Assembly (NCBI GenBank): GCA_947474815.1
Contig: CANJJU010000009.1
Location: forward strand, 1 to 38,855
DNA from: Chitinophagaceae bacterium
Lineage (GTDB): Bacteria > Bacteroidota > Bacteroidia > Chitinophagales > Chitinophagaceae
Reading direction: 5' to 3'
Length of the DNA stretch: 38,855 bases
In this document: piece by piece, positions 1 to 9,883 of the stretch
Numbering within the stretch: position 1 is the stretch's first letter
Layout of the letters: the number at the start of each line of letters is the position of its first letter
Made by a program: the position numbers and the translations under genes
Notes under the pieces: model-generated
What the model was told of the DNA's origin: nothing
Seen by the model: the letters and a program-made list of their open reading frames with translations, nothing else
The model's database searches: none

Positions 1-531
1 CAATCCAATACTCATAACTTTTATTCCAAATTTTTCTATCGGCAAGATCAATCCCTTTCCTCCATTGTCTTTCATTAAAGGCCTTTCGCCTCTAATGCCA
101 AACATAATATGTTGACTTGGTCCGTAAATATCTGCATCCATTAAACCAACTTTAGCCCCACTTTCAGCCAATGCCAAAGCAAGATTCGCAGATACTGTGC
201 TTTTTCCCACACCACCTTTTCCGCTTACTACTGCAATGATATTTTTTACACCACCAAGAACCGTTTTTGGATCAAGTCGGTTGCTGCTGGTGTTACTGGT
301 GAAATTAACCGTTACCACAGCTTCTTTATTCACTAGCAATTTAACTGCATTGATACAAGCATTCATAATCATGTCCTTCATAGGACAAGCAGGCGTTGTA
401 AGGATTACAGTGAATGAAACATTGTTGCCCTCTATAACGATGTCCTTAATCATGTTAAGCGTTACTAAGTCTTGTCCCAAATCAGGTTCTTGAACATTGC
501 TTAATGCCTTTAAAATTGCTTCGTTGGTCAT
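1..531 (-). CDS. Mrp/ApbC-family P-loop Fe-S cluster carrier ATPase, N-terminal part (runs off left edge)
   Basis: Manual minus-strand reading from ATG at 531: [31 protein letters not shown]... (DUF59/MIP18-like domain) followed by [48 protein letters not shown] (deviant Walker A, Mrp signature). Open to position 1; absent from the ORF track because it is truncated. Confidence 0.93.
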   Translation of the reverse strand, partial: MTNEAILKALSNVQEPDLGQDLVTLNMIKDIVIEGNNVSFTVILTTPACPMKDMIMNACINAVKLLVNKEAVVTVNFTSNTSSNRLDPKTVLGGVKNIIAVVSGKGGVGKSTVSANLALALAESGAKVGLMDADIYGPSQHIMFGIRGERPLMKDNGGKGLILPIEKFGIKVMSIGL

Positions 532-718
532 CTTTCAATTATTTGTTAAAATACTGTATGAACTGCAAAATTAACCATTGAAGGCCTTACTTTGTTTATC
601 AATTACAGAAAATCAAGCTTAGTTAGTATTTTTATCATGAATAGGGTTAATATGCAATCTATTCCTCGATTAACGGCCGTAATATTACAAATCTTTTAAA
701 TTTTTGGGAATAGTCCTC

Positions 719-1360
719 ATGAATAAAACCTTACGATATTTTTTACTACTAGCCTGTATCATACCTATCACTGCAAAAGCTCAATTTGAAACTTTTAAAG
801 ATTCGGTTGTACAATTATATGGAGTAGTGATGACAGCGGATAGTTTGCAAGCACTACCTGTAGTGAGTATCATGATAAAAGGCCAAAACAGAGGCACCAT
901 ATCAAATGAACGTGGGGTATTTAGTATTGTTGCACTTAAAGGAGATGCAGTAGAATTTACTTGTATTGGATTTAAGCCTAAAACCGTTGAAATACCAAGA
1001 GATCTTAAAGGAAATCAATTCAGTATTGTTCAACTGATGGTGACAGACACTGTGTTCCTTCCTGCTACCATTATCAAGCAAAGATTGAGTAGGCAGCAAT
1101 TCGAAAGAGATTTTGTAAATACAAGGGTTCCAGACGATAATATTGAAATTGCTAGAAGTAACAATAATCTTGCTACTAGAAGGCTATTGATGTCTTCCTT
1201 ACCTGCTGATGGTAGAGAAGCCTCCTCTCAATACATGCGTCAAAAAGCCAGTAAATTATACTATTCCGGACAAGTGCCTCCCCTTAATATTTTAAATCCT
1301 TTTGCGTGGGCTGAATTTATCAAAGCATGGAAACGCGGAGATTATAAAAAGAAAAACTAG
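719..1360 (+). CDS. Small exported protein with CarboxypepD_reg-like (TonB-plug-associated) beta-sandwich domain
   Basis: ORF 704..1360. The likely start is the internal Met (MNKTLRYFLLLACIIPITAKAQ, signal peptide). GVVMTADSLQALPVVSIMIKGQNRGTISNERGVFSIVALKGDAVEFTCIGFKPKTVEI resembles the carboxypeptidase regulatory-like domain. Confidence 0.65.
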   Translation: MNKTLRYFLLLACIIPITAKAQFETFKDSVVQLYGVVMTADSLQALPVVSIMIKGQNRGTISNERGVFSIVALKGDAVEFTCIGFKPKTVEIPRDLKGNQFSIVQLMVTDTVFLPATIIKQRLSRQQFERDFVNTRVPDDNIEIARSNNNLATRRLLMSSLPADGREASSQYMRQKASKLYYSGQVPPLNILNPFAWAEFIKAWKRGDYKKKN

Positions 1361-1454
1361 CATGCTTTCATGACTATTGCGTAGTCGATTTTCTTTCAAA
1401 AAAAGATTTTATTCCCTTTCTTATTATTCAATCTTACATCGGTAAATTTACACC

Positions 1455-1958
1455 ATGCGCATTTTTCTTATTGGCTTTATGGGATCGGGGAAAACTCATT
1501 GGGGTAGAATATGGGCATCAGAAATCGGAATCGAATTCTATGATATTGATGAATTGGTGGAGCAATCTGAAAAAAAATCTATTGCAGTATTGTTTGAGGA
1601 AAAAGGGGAAAGTTATTTTAGAGAAAAAGAGGCTATGGTATTGAAACACACGACCTTTTCAGAGAATTGTATCATTTCATGTGGTGGCGGAACACCTTGT
1701 TATAAAGACAATATGGATTGGATGAATGCAAATGGAATAACCCTATTTTTAGAAGGATCGCCAGACTTTTTATATACCAACATTGTCAAGAATTTAGCCC
1801 AAAGGCCATTGCTTAAAGAAATTTCGCTTGACAAGCTGATGCCTTTTATTGAAACGGGATTAGCAACAAGAAGTGAATTTTACAACAAAGCTCAGATTCG
1901 TTTTTCAACAGCAATATTAAGCGATCAAACTATTCGTCAAATTATTCAACAAGATTGA
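1455..1958 (+). CDS. aroK: Shikimate kinase
   Basis: MRIFLIGFMGSGKTHWGRIWA (Walker A), FYDIDELVE, GESYFREKE, IISCGGGTPCY, RPLL: shikimate kinase motifs. Confidence 0.92.
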   Translation: MRIFLIGFMGSGKTHWGRIWASEIGIEFYDIDELVEQSEKKSIAVLFEEKGESYFREKEAMVLKHTTFSENCIISCGGGTPCYKDNMDWMNANGITLFLEGSPDFLYTNIVKNLAQRPLLKEISLDKLMPFIETGLATRSEFYNKAQIRFSTAILSDQTIRQIIQQD

Positions 1959-1959
1959 T

Positions 1960-2352
1960 ATGCATAAAAACTTTATAAAAATAGCCGCAATATTAGGTGC
2001 GTTGACTGTGTTGTTGGGTGCTTTTGGTGCACACACATTAAAAGAAATAATCTCTGAAAAATCTCTTGCCATTTTTGAAACAGGTGTTCGCTATCAATTT
2101 TATCATTTAGTAGCATTGCTTATTATTGGAATGATCTATAAAGAGTATAGCAATAGAAGATTGATTTGGGCTGGCAGGTGTTTTTTAATAGGGATTTTGT
2201 TGTTTAGCGGATCATTATATTTCTTGGCTATTGCAGGACCTTCCTATTCAATCATAGGAATCATTACACCTTTCGGTGGAGGGCTTTTTATTTTGGGCTG
2301 GATCTTTCTATTTAGTGGGGTTGTGAAAAACGACCATTCTTCCAACCTTTGA
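1960..2352 (+). CDS. DUF423 family small membrane protein
   Basis: 130 aa, four hydrophobic segments, ILGALTVLLGAFGAHTLK and FETGVRYQFYHLVALL typical of DUF423 (YwdK-like). Starts 1 nt after the aroK stop. Confidence 0.88.
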   Translation: MHKNFIKIAAILGALTVLLGAFGAHTLKEIISEKSLAIFETGVRYQFYHLVALLIIGMIYKEYSNRRLIWAGRCFLIGILLFSGSLYFLAIAGPSYSIIGIITPFGGGLFILGWIFLFSGVVKNDHSSNL

Positions 2353-2416
2353 GCTTGTTTGATAAACATAAAAAGGGGTGTCTATAACATGCTTGTATTT
2401 AATATCTTTGTAACCG

Positions 2417-4846
2417 ATGGCAAAAAAATCAAAAGTAAAACTATCTGATCAGGAAGCTCTCCAAGAAGATCAAATTGAAAAAGTCACATTAAAGCATCTG
2501 CTTAATGATGAGCGTACTCATAAAATTGTAGGCAGTATTTTATTATTGTTTGCATTATTATTGTTTATTGCTTTTACCTCTTATTTATTTACATGGGATG
2601 AAGATCAAGACAAAGTCTTTAAGGAAGGCTACCGTCTTTTATTAGGAACCGATACGCAAGTGTCAAATTTGATGGGCACATTTGGAGCATACATTTCTCA
2701 TTTTTTTATTTACAAGGGTTTTGGGATTGCTTCTTATTTTCTTTGTTCGCTATTTTTTGTATTAGGAGTGAATCTATTTTTTGGAAAGAAGGTATTTTCT
2801 ATTCAAAGAAACTTAAAATACATTGTCATTGGATTGCCGTTAATTAGTGTTACCGCTGCTGTAGCAATGGGTTCAAGTGCTTTCTCATGGGGAGGTGCCG
2901 TTGGAGACATGTGTACAGATTGGTTGTATAAAACGATTGGTAAGATTGGAACCTTTGCATTTATTTTCATCTCTTTTTTTACTTATTTTATTTGGCGTTT
3001 TAATCCCTCATTTAAATTACCTGCACCCAAAAAAGAGGTGCCTATAGAAAGTCCTGTAGAAGAACAATTATTTATTGAGGAAGATGCGCCTGCTTCAGGA
3101 AATTTGCTGAAGCGTTCTGAAAAAGAAGATAAGAAAGAAGAAACCCCTCCTCTAGAAGAAGAAATTGTACCTGTTGATGAGCCTTTAGTTGAAGAGGCGC
3201 CTGCTAAAATAATTTTAAGTGCTACTCCTGTTATAGAATCAACTCCTTCAAAAGCTCCAGCATCTGGACTAGAATTAGAAATCAAAACAGCGGATTTACC
3301 AAAAGAAGAGGAAGTCATTGCAGTAGACAAGCCTTTAATGAAGCCTTATGATCCTATTTTGGATTTGCGTGATTATAAATATCCTTCTTTGGATCTGTTA
3401 GAAAATCATGGAAGTGAAAAAATTATTCAAGATCCAGCTGAATTGGAGAACAACAAAAATCAGATTATTAACACGCTTAAAAATTATGATATAGATATAC
3501 AAAAGATTTCAGCTACGGTGGGCCCAACGGTTACATTGTATGAAATCATTCCTGCTGCGGGCGTTCGTATATCAAGAATAAAAAATCTAGAAGACGATAT
3601 CGCATTGAGTTTGGCTGCACTGGGTATTCGTATTATTGCGCCTATTCCAGGTAAGGGAACGATAGGGATTGAAGTCCCCAACGCTAAAAAGACGGTAGTC
3701 AGCATGAAAACTTTGCTTGCTTCTGATAAGTTTACTAAAAATAATTTCTCTTTACCTATTGCTATTGGAAAGAAAATTGATAATGAGAATTTCATTGTTG
3801 ACCTTGCAAGCATGCCTCACTTATTAATGGCGGGTGCTACAGGTCAGGGTAAGTCTGTTGGGTTGAATGCAATACTAGTTTCATTGTTGTACAGCAAACA
3901 TCCATCGCAATTAAAATTCGTATTGGTTGATCCTAAGAAAGTTGAGTTAAGTATTTACAAAACAATAGAAAGGCACTTTCTTGCAAAATTGCCTGGGGAA
4001 GAGGACGCCATTATAACAGATACAAAAAAAGTAGTTCATACCCTCAATGCCTTGTGTATTGAAATGGACAATCGATATGATTTATTAAAAGAAGCTGGTT
4101 GTAGAAATATCAGAGAGTACAATGAAAAATTTGTTGCGCGTAAATTAAATCCAGAAAAAGGTCACCAATTTTTGCCTTTTATTGTGTTGGTGGTAGATGA
4201 GTTTGCCGATTTAATTATGACGGCCGGAAAAGAAGTAGAGATGCCTATTGCACGATTGGCTCAGCTCGCAAGAGCTGTGGGTATTCATTTGATTATTGCC
4301 ACTCAGCGTCCTTCTGTAAATATTATTACTGGTACAATTAAGGCCAACTTCCCTGCAAGAATTGCATTTAAGGTGAGCAGCAAAATAGACAGCCGTACTA
4401 TTTTAGATGCTGGTGGAGCAGAGCAATTGATAGGAAAGGGAGATATGCTTATTAGTTATAATGGAGAGATTGTGCGTTTGCAATGTGCATTTGTTGATAC
4501 TCCTGAAGTAGATAAAATTGTTGACTTCATAGGTGAACAACGTGGGTATGCTCAAGCATTTTTATTACCTGAATACATTGATGAAAAAGATATGGAGGGA
4601 AAAGATTTTGATGTGAATGATAAAGACGCGCTTTTTGAAGATGCTGCCAGATTAATCGTAAGCAGCCAGAGCGGAAGCACTTCCTTGCTTCAGCGAAGAA
4701 TGAAACTTGGATACAATCGTGCAGGCAGATTAATGGACCAATTGGAAGCGGCAGGAATCGTGGGTGCAAGTCAGGGAAGCAAAGTGAGAGATGTATTGGT
4801 TAGAACAGAAGCTGATCTTCAGGAGCTGTTGAATAACTTAGGTTAA
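2417..4846 (+). CDS. ftsK: DNA translocase FtsK/SpoIIIE
   Basis: 809 aa; N-terminal TM segments, acidic/proline linker, MPHLLMAGATGQGKSVGLNAIL (Walker A), FLPFIVLVVDEFADLIMTAGKEVE, C-terminal gamma winged-helix (SSQSGSTSLLQRRMKLGYNRAGRLMDQLEAAGIVG). Confidence 0.96.
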   Translation: MAKKSKVKLSDQEALQEDQIEKVTLKHLLNDERTHKIVGSILLLFALLLFIAFTSYLFTWDEDQDKVFKEGYRLLLGTDTQVSNLMGTFGAYISHFFIYKGFGIASYFLCSLFFVLGVNLFFGKKVFSIQRNLKYIVIGLPLISVTAAVAMGSSAFSWGGAVGDMCTDWLYKTIGKIGTFAFIFISFFTYFIWRFNPSFKLPAPKKEVPIESPVEEQLFIEEDAPASGNLLKRSEKEDKKEETPPLEEEIVPVDEPLVEEAPAKIILSATPVIESTPSKAPASGLELEIKTADLPKEEEVIAVDKPLMKPYDPILDLRDYKYPSLDLLENHGSEKIIQDPAELENNKNQIINTLKNYDIDIQKISATVGPTVTLYEIIPAAGVRISRIKNLEDDIALSLAALGIRIIAPIPGKGTIGIEVPNAKKTVVSMKTLLASDKFTKNNFSLPIAIGKKIDNENFIVDLASMPHLLMAGATGQGKSVGLNAILVSLLYSKHPSQLKFVLVDPKKVELSIYKTIERHFLAKLPGEEDAIITDTKKVVHTLNALCIEMDNRYDLLKEAGCRNIREYNEKFVARKLNPEKGHQFLPFIVLVVDEFADLIMTAGKEVEMPIARLAQLARAVGIHLIIATQRPSVNIITGTIKANFPARIAFKVSSKIDSRTILDAGGAEQLIGKGDMLISYNGEIVRLQCAFVDTPEVDKIVDFIGEQRGYAQAFLLPEYIDEKDMEGKDFDVNDKDALFEDAARLIVSSQSGSTSLLQRRMKLGYNRAGRLMDQLEAAGIVGASQGSKVRDVLVRTEADLQELLNNLG

Positions 4847-4886
4847 TTCCTCATTACAACCATTTTTAAATTAGCCTTTAAATAGC

Positions 4887-5465
4887 ATGTCAAAATTTTT
4901 AATAGTTGGGTTGGGTAATGTTGGCGAGGAATATGCCAATACCAGACATAATATTGGGTTTGATGTGGTAAATGCATTTGTTTCAAAACATGGAGGTGCA
5001 TTTAAAGTTGACAGATTGGCTTATGTAGCGGAAGTGAAATGGAAAGGAAAGATTTTTGTTTGCGTTTGCCCTACTACTTTTATGAATTTAAGTGGAAGGG
5101 CTTTTAAATTTTGGCAAGAAAAAGAAAAGGTGCTAATTGAAAATACGCTCACTATTGTAGATGACTTGGCACTTCCAATAAATAAAATGCGTTTGAGGGG
5201 AAGCGGTACCCATGCTGGTCATAATGGGTTAAAAGACATTCAGGATATATTAGGGACAGACGCATACCCCAAACTTCGTTTTGGCATTGGCAATGTTTTT
5301 CCGAAGGGAATGCAGGCAGAATTTGTTCTCGGAAAATGGCAAAAAAATGAAATTCCAATTGTTAAATACAAAGTAGAGAAAGCCGTTGAAATGGTTGAAA
5401 GCTTTGCTTCCATTGGTCTTGATAAAACAATGACTCAGTATAATAATCTAAGCTTTGAAATTTAA
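4887..5465 (+). CDS. pth: Peptidyl-tRNA hydrolase
   Basis: FLIVGLGNVGEEYANTRHNIGFDVVNAF, TTFMNLSGRAF, LRGSGTHAGHNGLKDI, LRFGIGN: Pth family motifs. Confidence 0.95.
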   Translation: MSKFLIVGLGNVGEEYANTRHNIGFDVVNAFVSKHGGAFKVDRLAYVAEVKWKGKIFVCVCPTTFMNLSGRAFKFWQEKEKVLIENTLTIVDDLALPINKMRLRGSGTHAGHNGLKDIQDILGTDAYPKLRFGIGNVFPKGMQAEFVLGKWQKNEIPIVKYKVEKAVEMVESFASIGLDKTMTQYNNLSFEI

Positions 5466-5544
5466 TGAAGCCAGCTTTTATCCTTTTATTTCCTTTTCAT
5501 TATTTTCGTTGTTGAAACAATCTAACAACGCCTAAAAAATTGAT

Positions 5545-6156
5545 ATGAAGATTATTTGCATTGGCAGGAATTATGTGGAGCATGCCAAAGAATTAGGAAA
5601 TGAAGTACCCGATGAGCCTGTGATTTTCATGAAGCCTAAAAGCGCTGTTTTACAATCGCACACTCCCTTTTATTATCCCGAATTTACCAATGAGTTGCAC
5701 TATGAGTGTGAGTTAGTATTGCGTATATCTAAAAATGGCAAATATGTTCAAGAGCGACATGCTAGTAACTACTATAATGGAATAACAGTCGGAATTGATT
5801 TTACTGCTAGAGATATACAAGATGAATGCAAAAAAAAGGGGTTGCCTTGGGAAAAGGCAAAAGCATTTGACAACTCTGCTGCTATAGGCACTTTTAAGGA
5901 TATTACACCTGATTTAAACAAGAAGAACATTCATTTCACTTTCTCAAAAAATGGAGAGGTGGTTCAGCAAGGAGATTCTGGCAAAATGATTTTTAGTTTT
6001 GATAGCATCATCGCCCACGTGTCTAAATATTTCTCTTTAAATATTGGGGATTTGATTTTTACTGGCACGCCTGCCGGTGTGGGAGAATGTGTAGTGGGGG
6101 ATCAATTAGAAGCCTTTTTAGAAGGAGAAAGTTTATTAAAAGTAGAAGTAAAATAG
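5545..6156 (+). CDS. Fumarylacetoacetate hydrolase (FAH) family protein
   Basis: KIICIGRNYVEHAKELGNEVPDEPVIFMKPKSA...LHYECELVLRI...GIDFTARDIQ...GDLIFTGTPAGVG: FAH family core. Confidence 0.92.
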   Translation: MKIICIGRNYVEHAKELGNEVPDEPVIFMKPKSAVLQSHTPFYYPEFTNELHYECELVLRISKNGKYVQERHASNYYNGITVGIDFTARDIQDECKKKGLPWEKAKAFDNSAAIGTFKDITPDLNKKNIHFTFSKNGEVVQQGDSGKMIFSFDSIIAHVSKYFSLNIGDLIFTGTPAGVGECVVGDQLEAFLEGESLLKVEVK

Positions 6157-6179
6157 TTTTTAATAAACCGCTCCTCATC

Positions 6180-6560
6180 TTACTCTTTATAAAAATCTAT
6201 GAGAGACCCAAAATAATTTTCTGTCCAACCTTCAGTAATATTTTGAAAATCTTCGCTAGGAATATTTGTATGTCTTAATTCAACTGAAGTGCCTCCTTTG
6301 TCTTCATGGAGAATAATTGTTACTATAGATGCTTCGGGCTGATCATTAAAATACCATTCTTGAACAATTTTTTTTCCTGGTATAAAAGATATGTTTTTAC
6401 CTACAATACTATCATCCCATAATGAAAACTCAGTGTTTTCAATTGCTTCCATTACGGCCGGTTCTCCCGTCCATAATTGAATGGTGGCTGCATTGGTAAG
6501 TGCATTGTATAGTATTTCTGGAGGGGTATTTATTTGATAATATTTTTTAAAGTCTTTCAT
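6180..6560 (-). CDS. SRPBCC/AHSA1-like (START-fold) domain protein
   Basis: MKDFKKYYQINTPPEILYNALTNAATIQLWTGEPAVM...GGTSVELRHTNIPSEDFQNITEGWTENYFGSL. Confidence 0.85.
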   Translation of the reverse strand: MKDFKKYYQINTPPEILYNALTNAATIQLWTGEPAVMEAIENTEFSLWDDSIVGKNISFIPGKKIVQEWYFNDQPEASIVTIILHEDKGGTSVELRHTNIPSEDFQNITEGWTENYFGSLIDFYKE

Positions 6561-6573
6561 TTAGTTCTTTTTA

Positions 6574-6581
6574 CAAAGATA
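6574..6581 (-). promoter_or_regulatory. Putative Bacteroidota -7 box (TATCTTTG) for the SRPBCC gene
   Basis: Exact TAnnTTTG match on the minus strand, 13 nt before the ATG at 6560; no clear -33 TTTG. Confidence 0.4.
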
Positions 6582-6697
6582 GGTTTTCTCATTTTTAGAT
6601 ATATTTTAAAGCAAAATATTCATAATTAACAATATTTAATATTTCAATCGTGTAAATTGCAATATAGCATGATACACATTTAATTCACTCCAAGATT

Positions 6698-7393
6698 ATG
6701 CTATCAAAAATCTATAGTACAATGTCAAAAAACGTATTCTATACTATTTTTTTATTAGCATTTTCAATAAACGGCAATGCTCAATATAAAGAGTATAAAA
6801 TTAGTGCCAATGGAGACACGATTAATGTGATCAATCAAGCTGGTCAAAAGTTGGGCAAATGGGTAACTGAAATGGGGGAACTCCGAGGGGAGCCAGGGTA
6901 TGTAGAAGAAGGTGTTTATAAAAAGGGTGTTAAAGATGGCTTTTGGAGAAAATATACAATAGAAGGCGACTTGTTAGCAGTGGAACATTATATTCTTGGT
7001 GGAAAGGATGGGTTACAGCAGTATTTTACTTTTGTAGGATCGCTTGAAAGGGAAGAGAGCTGGAAGGGCTATAATCCAGATGCGCCTTATGATACGATTG
7101 CCGTGTATGGAACGGGAAGTGGCGAAATTGTAGATTATAAAATTGTTAAAGCCGAACCTTATAGTGTCAAAGATGGAGAATGGCGATATTATGATCCTAA
7201 TTCTGGACAGATATTATATACTGTAATCTGGGAGAGAAATAATATTAAAAAGCCTACTCCGCCGTCTGTTGAAGAGGTTCCAGCTGAAACAGGCAAGCCC
7301 AAAAAAATAGACAAAACGGGTGAAATGCTAGAATGGGAACGAAAAAATAAAGGGAAAAAGAAAGTTATGCGTGATGGAAGTACAGGAACATAA
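6698..7393 (+). CDS. Exported protein with MORN/YwqK-like repeats
   Basis: Signal peptide-like N-terminus (FYTIFLLAFSINGNAQ) and repeats such as GVYKKGVKDGFWRKY and YSVKDGEWRYYDPNSGQILY. Start may be 6698 or the internal Met at about 6722. Confidence 0.65.
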   Translation: MLSKIYSTMSKNVFYTIFLLAFSINGNAQYKEYKISANGDTINVINQAGQKLGKWVTEMGELRGEPGYVEEGVYKKGVKDGFWRKYTIEGDLLAVEHYILGGKDGLQQYFTFVGSLEREESWKGYNPDAPYDTIAVYGTGSGEIVDYKIVKAEPYSVKDGEWRYYDPNSGQILYTVIWERNNIKKPTPPSVEEVPAETGKPKKIDKTGEMLEWERKNKGKKKVMRDGSTGT

Positions 7394-7404
7394 TGACTGT
7401 AATG

Positions 7405-7434
7405 ATCAAGGGCCGGTAAATACCAGCCCTTGAT
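7405..7434. terminator. Stem-loop between convergent genes, possible bidirectional terminator
   Basis: ATCAAGGGC c GGT AAAT ACC a GCCCTTGAT: 9-bp perfect outer stem, C/A mismatch, 3-bp inner stem. No strong T tract on either side. Confidence 0.5.
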
Positions 7435-7456
7435 GTGATAAGCTTTTAATGATGTA

Positions 7457-9835
7457 TTAGTTTTTTATTTCTTTTTGCATGGGATTTTTTCCTCCTGAAG
7501 AAGCTCCTCTTGGAGTAGAGTTTTTTGTTTTAAAAAGTTGAAATTTACTTGCTTCTTGCGTTAAGGGCCATTGATTATTTTTTTCATCAATGTCGGCTGT
7601 TTCTCTATAGGGGTCTAGCTTTATAGAGGCAACTTCTTTGTCTTTTAAAAATACTTTGGTCACCTTGTTTTCATTTTTTCTCCAAATATTAACGCCAATT
7701 CTGTCAATTGTTTTTGTTCCGTCTGAATAAGTCCATTCAATAATAATAGGCATTACCAATCCGCCTTTATTACTAAAGGACAATTCATACATATTTTTAT
7801 TTCCAGCAATTGTAATTTTTTCTTCGTTGCTATATTCATCCATATTATTTGCAGGTATAGTAATAATGAAAGATGTTGTGTCCATTTTAGCTATTCCTCG
7901 GTCGTATTTCCAATAGAAATCTTGTAGTGAAGTATCTGCATCGGTAGCAAAGACGATTTTTTTGTCTTCTCTATTTCTAATTTTAGAAATATCATCATAC
8001 TTATTTAATAGGGGCTTTTGGATAGGCTGTGTAATTGTTTTTTCTTCAGTATTTTTTGTTTCATAATTGTCTACATTCAATTTCGACCATTTAACAGAAT
8101 CCAGCGCAATGTCACAAGGGTCTGTTCCATAAAACCATCCTCGCCAAAACCAATCAAGATCTTCGGCACTAGCGTCTTCCATTGTTCTAAAAAAATCTGC
8201 AGGAGTAGGGTGTTTGAATGCCCATCGTTTTGTATATTCTTTAAAAGCGTAATCGAAATTTTTTCTTCCCATGATCGTTTCTCTTAAAATATTTAACCCT
8301 GTAGCAGGCTTGCTATATGCATTCGGACCAAATTGAATAATGTTTTCGCTATTAGTCATAATGGGCTCCAATTGATCTTTTGGAAGCTTCATGTAATCAA
8401 CAATCTTGTATGCAGGCCCTTTGCTAACCGGGAATTTATTGTCCCACAGTTCTTCTGTTAGGTATTCAACAAAAGAATTCAATCCTTCGTCCATCCAGGT
8501 CCATTGGCGTTCATCACTATTGATAATCATGGGAAAGAAATTATGACCTACTTCGTGAATGATGACGCCCAGCATGCCATTTTTTGTTCCTTCGCTATAG
8601 GTGCCATCTTTTTCACAACGTCCATAATTGAAACAAATCATTGGATATTCCATTCCATTAGCTGCTTCTATACTTTGAGCAACGGGATAAGGGTAAGGAA
8701 TGGTAAAATCAGAATAGGTTTTAATAGTATGAACGACTGCTTTTGTGCTAAACTTGCTATAAAGATTGTACGCTTCTTTTGGGTAAGCACTCATGCACAT
8801 TACTTTTTTACCCGCAATGAATGTAGGCATGGCATCCCAAACAAATTTCCTACTGCTTCCCCATGCAAAATCTCTAACCATCTCTGCTTTGAATTTCCAA
8901 GTCTTTAGTTGTGTCGATTTTTTCTTTTCGCGAGTCATTGCTTCATCTAGCTGAACGATTTGTATCACATCTTTTGCTTTTTGAGCTTTTTGCCAACGAC
9001 TGAATTGAACTGGACTCAATACTTGCTGATAATTTTGACCTTCCCCCGTTGCCATTACAACATGATCTGATGGAACGGTTATGGTAACAGAATAATTTCC
9101 AAATACGAGTGCAAATTCACCTGATCCTGCAAATTGATGATTCTGCCATCCTTGAAAATCGCTATACACACATAGGCGGGGAAACCATTGAGTCATTGTA
9201 TAAATGTCATTTCCATCTTCAGGGAAATATTCATATCCTCCACGTCCACCACTTTTTGTTCGTTCGCTAATATTGTAATTCCATGAAATGTTGAATATGA
9301 ATTTTTCGCCCGCCAGCAATGGTTTTGGAAGCTCTACTCTCATCATGGTTTTGTTAATGGTATATTGTAAAGCCATTCCATTTGCCGTAGTCACTTTCAA
9401 AATATTATCTCCATATTCTCTGTCTTTTTTATTTTGTAATCTATTGATATCATTTTGAGTGATATTTTTTTGCATGACACTATTGCTTTCGTAGCCTGCG
9501 TTATTTGTTGAGCTATGTTGATTTTCATCTAGTTGCAACCATAGGTAATCCAATACATCTGGAGAATTATTATAATAAGTAAGCGTTTCTTTGCCGTTTA
9601 ATCTTCTATTGGGCTCATCCAATTCACAAACAATATTGTAATCGCATCTTTGTTGCCAGTATTTGCCTCCAGGTGCACCACTTGCGGTTCTGGCTTCATT
9701 TGGAGTAGGTAAAATGGTCCCAAGTTGCTCAAATCGATTGCCATGATTACTGCCTGGATTATTTTTAATATCCTGCCCGTTTATTTTTAATACAATCAAA
9801 ACAACAAAAAAGGTAAAAAGAAATTGCTTTAGCAT
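7457..9835 (-). CDS. M1 family (gluzincin) metallopeptidase, exported
   Basis: 792 aa with signal peptide; HEVGHNFFPMIINSDERQWTWMDEGLNSF = HExxH-X18-E zinc site; AANGMEYPM in the exopeptidase-motif region. Confidence 0.93.
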   Translation of the reverse strand: MLKQFLFTFFVVLIVLKINGQDIKNNPGSNHGNRFEQLGTILPTPNEARTASGAPGGKYWQQRCDYNIVCELDEPNRRLNGKETLTYYNNSPDVLDYLWLQLDENQHSSTNNAGYESNSVMQKNITQNDINRLQNKKDREYGDNILKVTTANGMALQYTINKTMMRVELPKPLLAGEKFIFNISWNYNISERTKSGGRGGYEYFPEDGNDIYTMTQWFPRLCVYSDFQGWQNHQFAGSGEFALVFGNYSVTITVPSDHVVMATGEGQNYQQVLSPVQFSRWQKAQKAKDVIQIVQLDEAMTREKKKSTQLKTWKFKAEMVRDFAWGSSRKFVWDAMPTFIAGKKVMCMSAYPKEAYNLYSKFSTKAVVHTIKTYSDFTIPYPYPVAQSIEAANGMEYPMICFNYGRCEKDGTYSEGTKNGMLGVIIHEVGHNFFPMIINSDERQWTWMDEGLNSFVEYLTEELWDNKFPVSKGPAYKIVDYMKLPKDQLEPIMTNSENIIQFGPNAYSKPATGLNILRETIMGRKNFDYAFKEYTKRWAFKHPTPADFFRTMEDASAEDLDWFWRGWFYGTDPCDIALDSVKWSKLNVDNYETKNTEEKTITQPIQKPLLNKYDDISKIRNREDKKIVFATDADTSLQDFYWKYDRGIAKMDTTSFIITIPANNMDEYSNEEKITIAGNKNMYELSFSNKGGLVMPIIIEWTYSDGTKTIDRIGVNIWRKNENKVTKVFLKDKEVASIKLDPYRETADIDEKNNQWPLTQEASKFQLFKTKNSTPRGASSGGKNPMQKEIKN

Positions 9836-9883
9836 AAAAGGTTTTTTAAGAGAATGTAAATGTATTATAAAAGAGTGGATTTT

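Noticed and set aside
197-493. 98-aa plus-strand ORF
   Set aside because: Antisense to the truncated Mrp/ApbC gene, whose minus-strand translation shows clear conserved motifs.
2983-3813. Minus-strand ORFs of 115 and 109 aa
   Set aside because: Antisense to ftsK; composition mirrors the linker/core codons and no domain is recognisable.
8018-8908. Plus-strand ORFs of 89 and 134 aa
   Set aside because: Antisense within the M1 metallopeptidase coding region; no independent start signals or domains.
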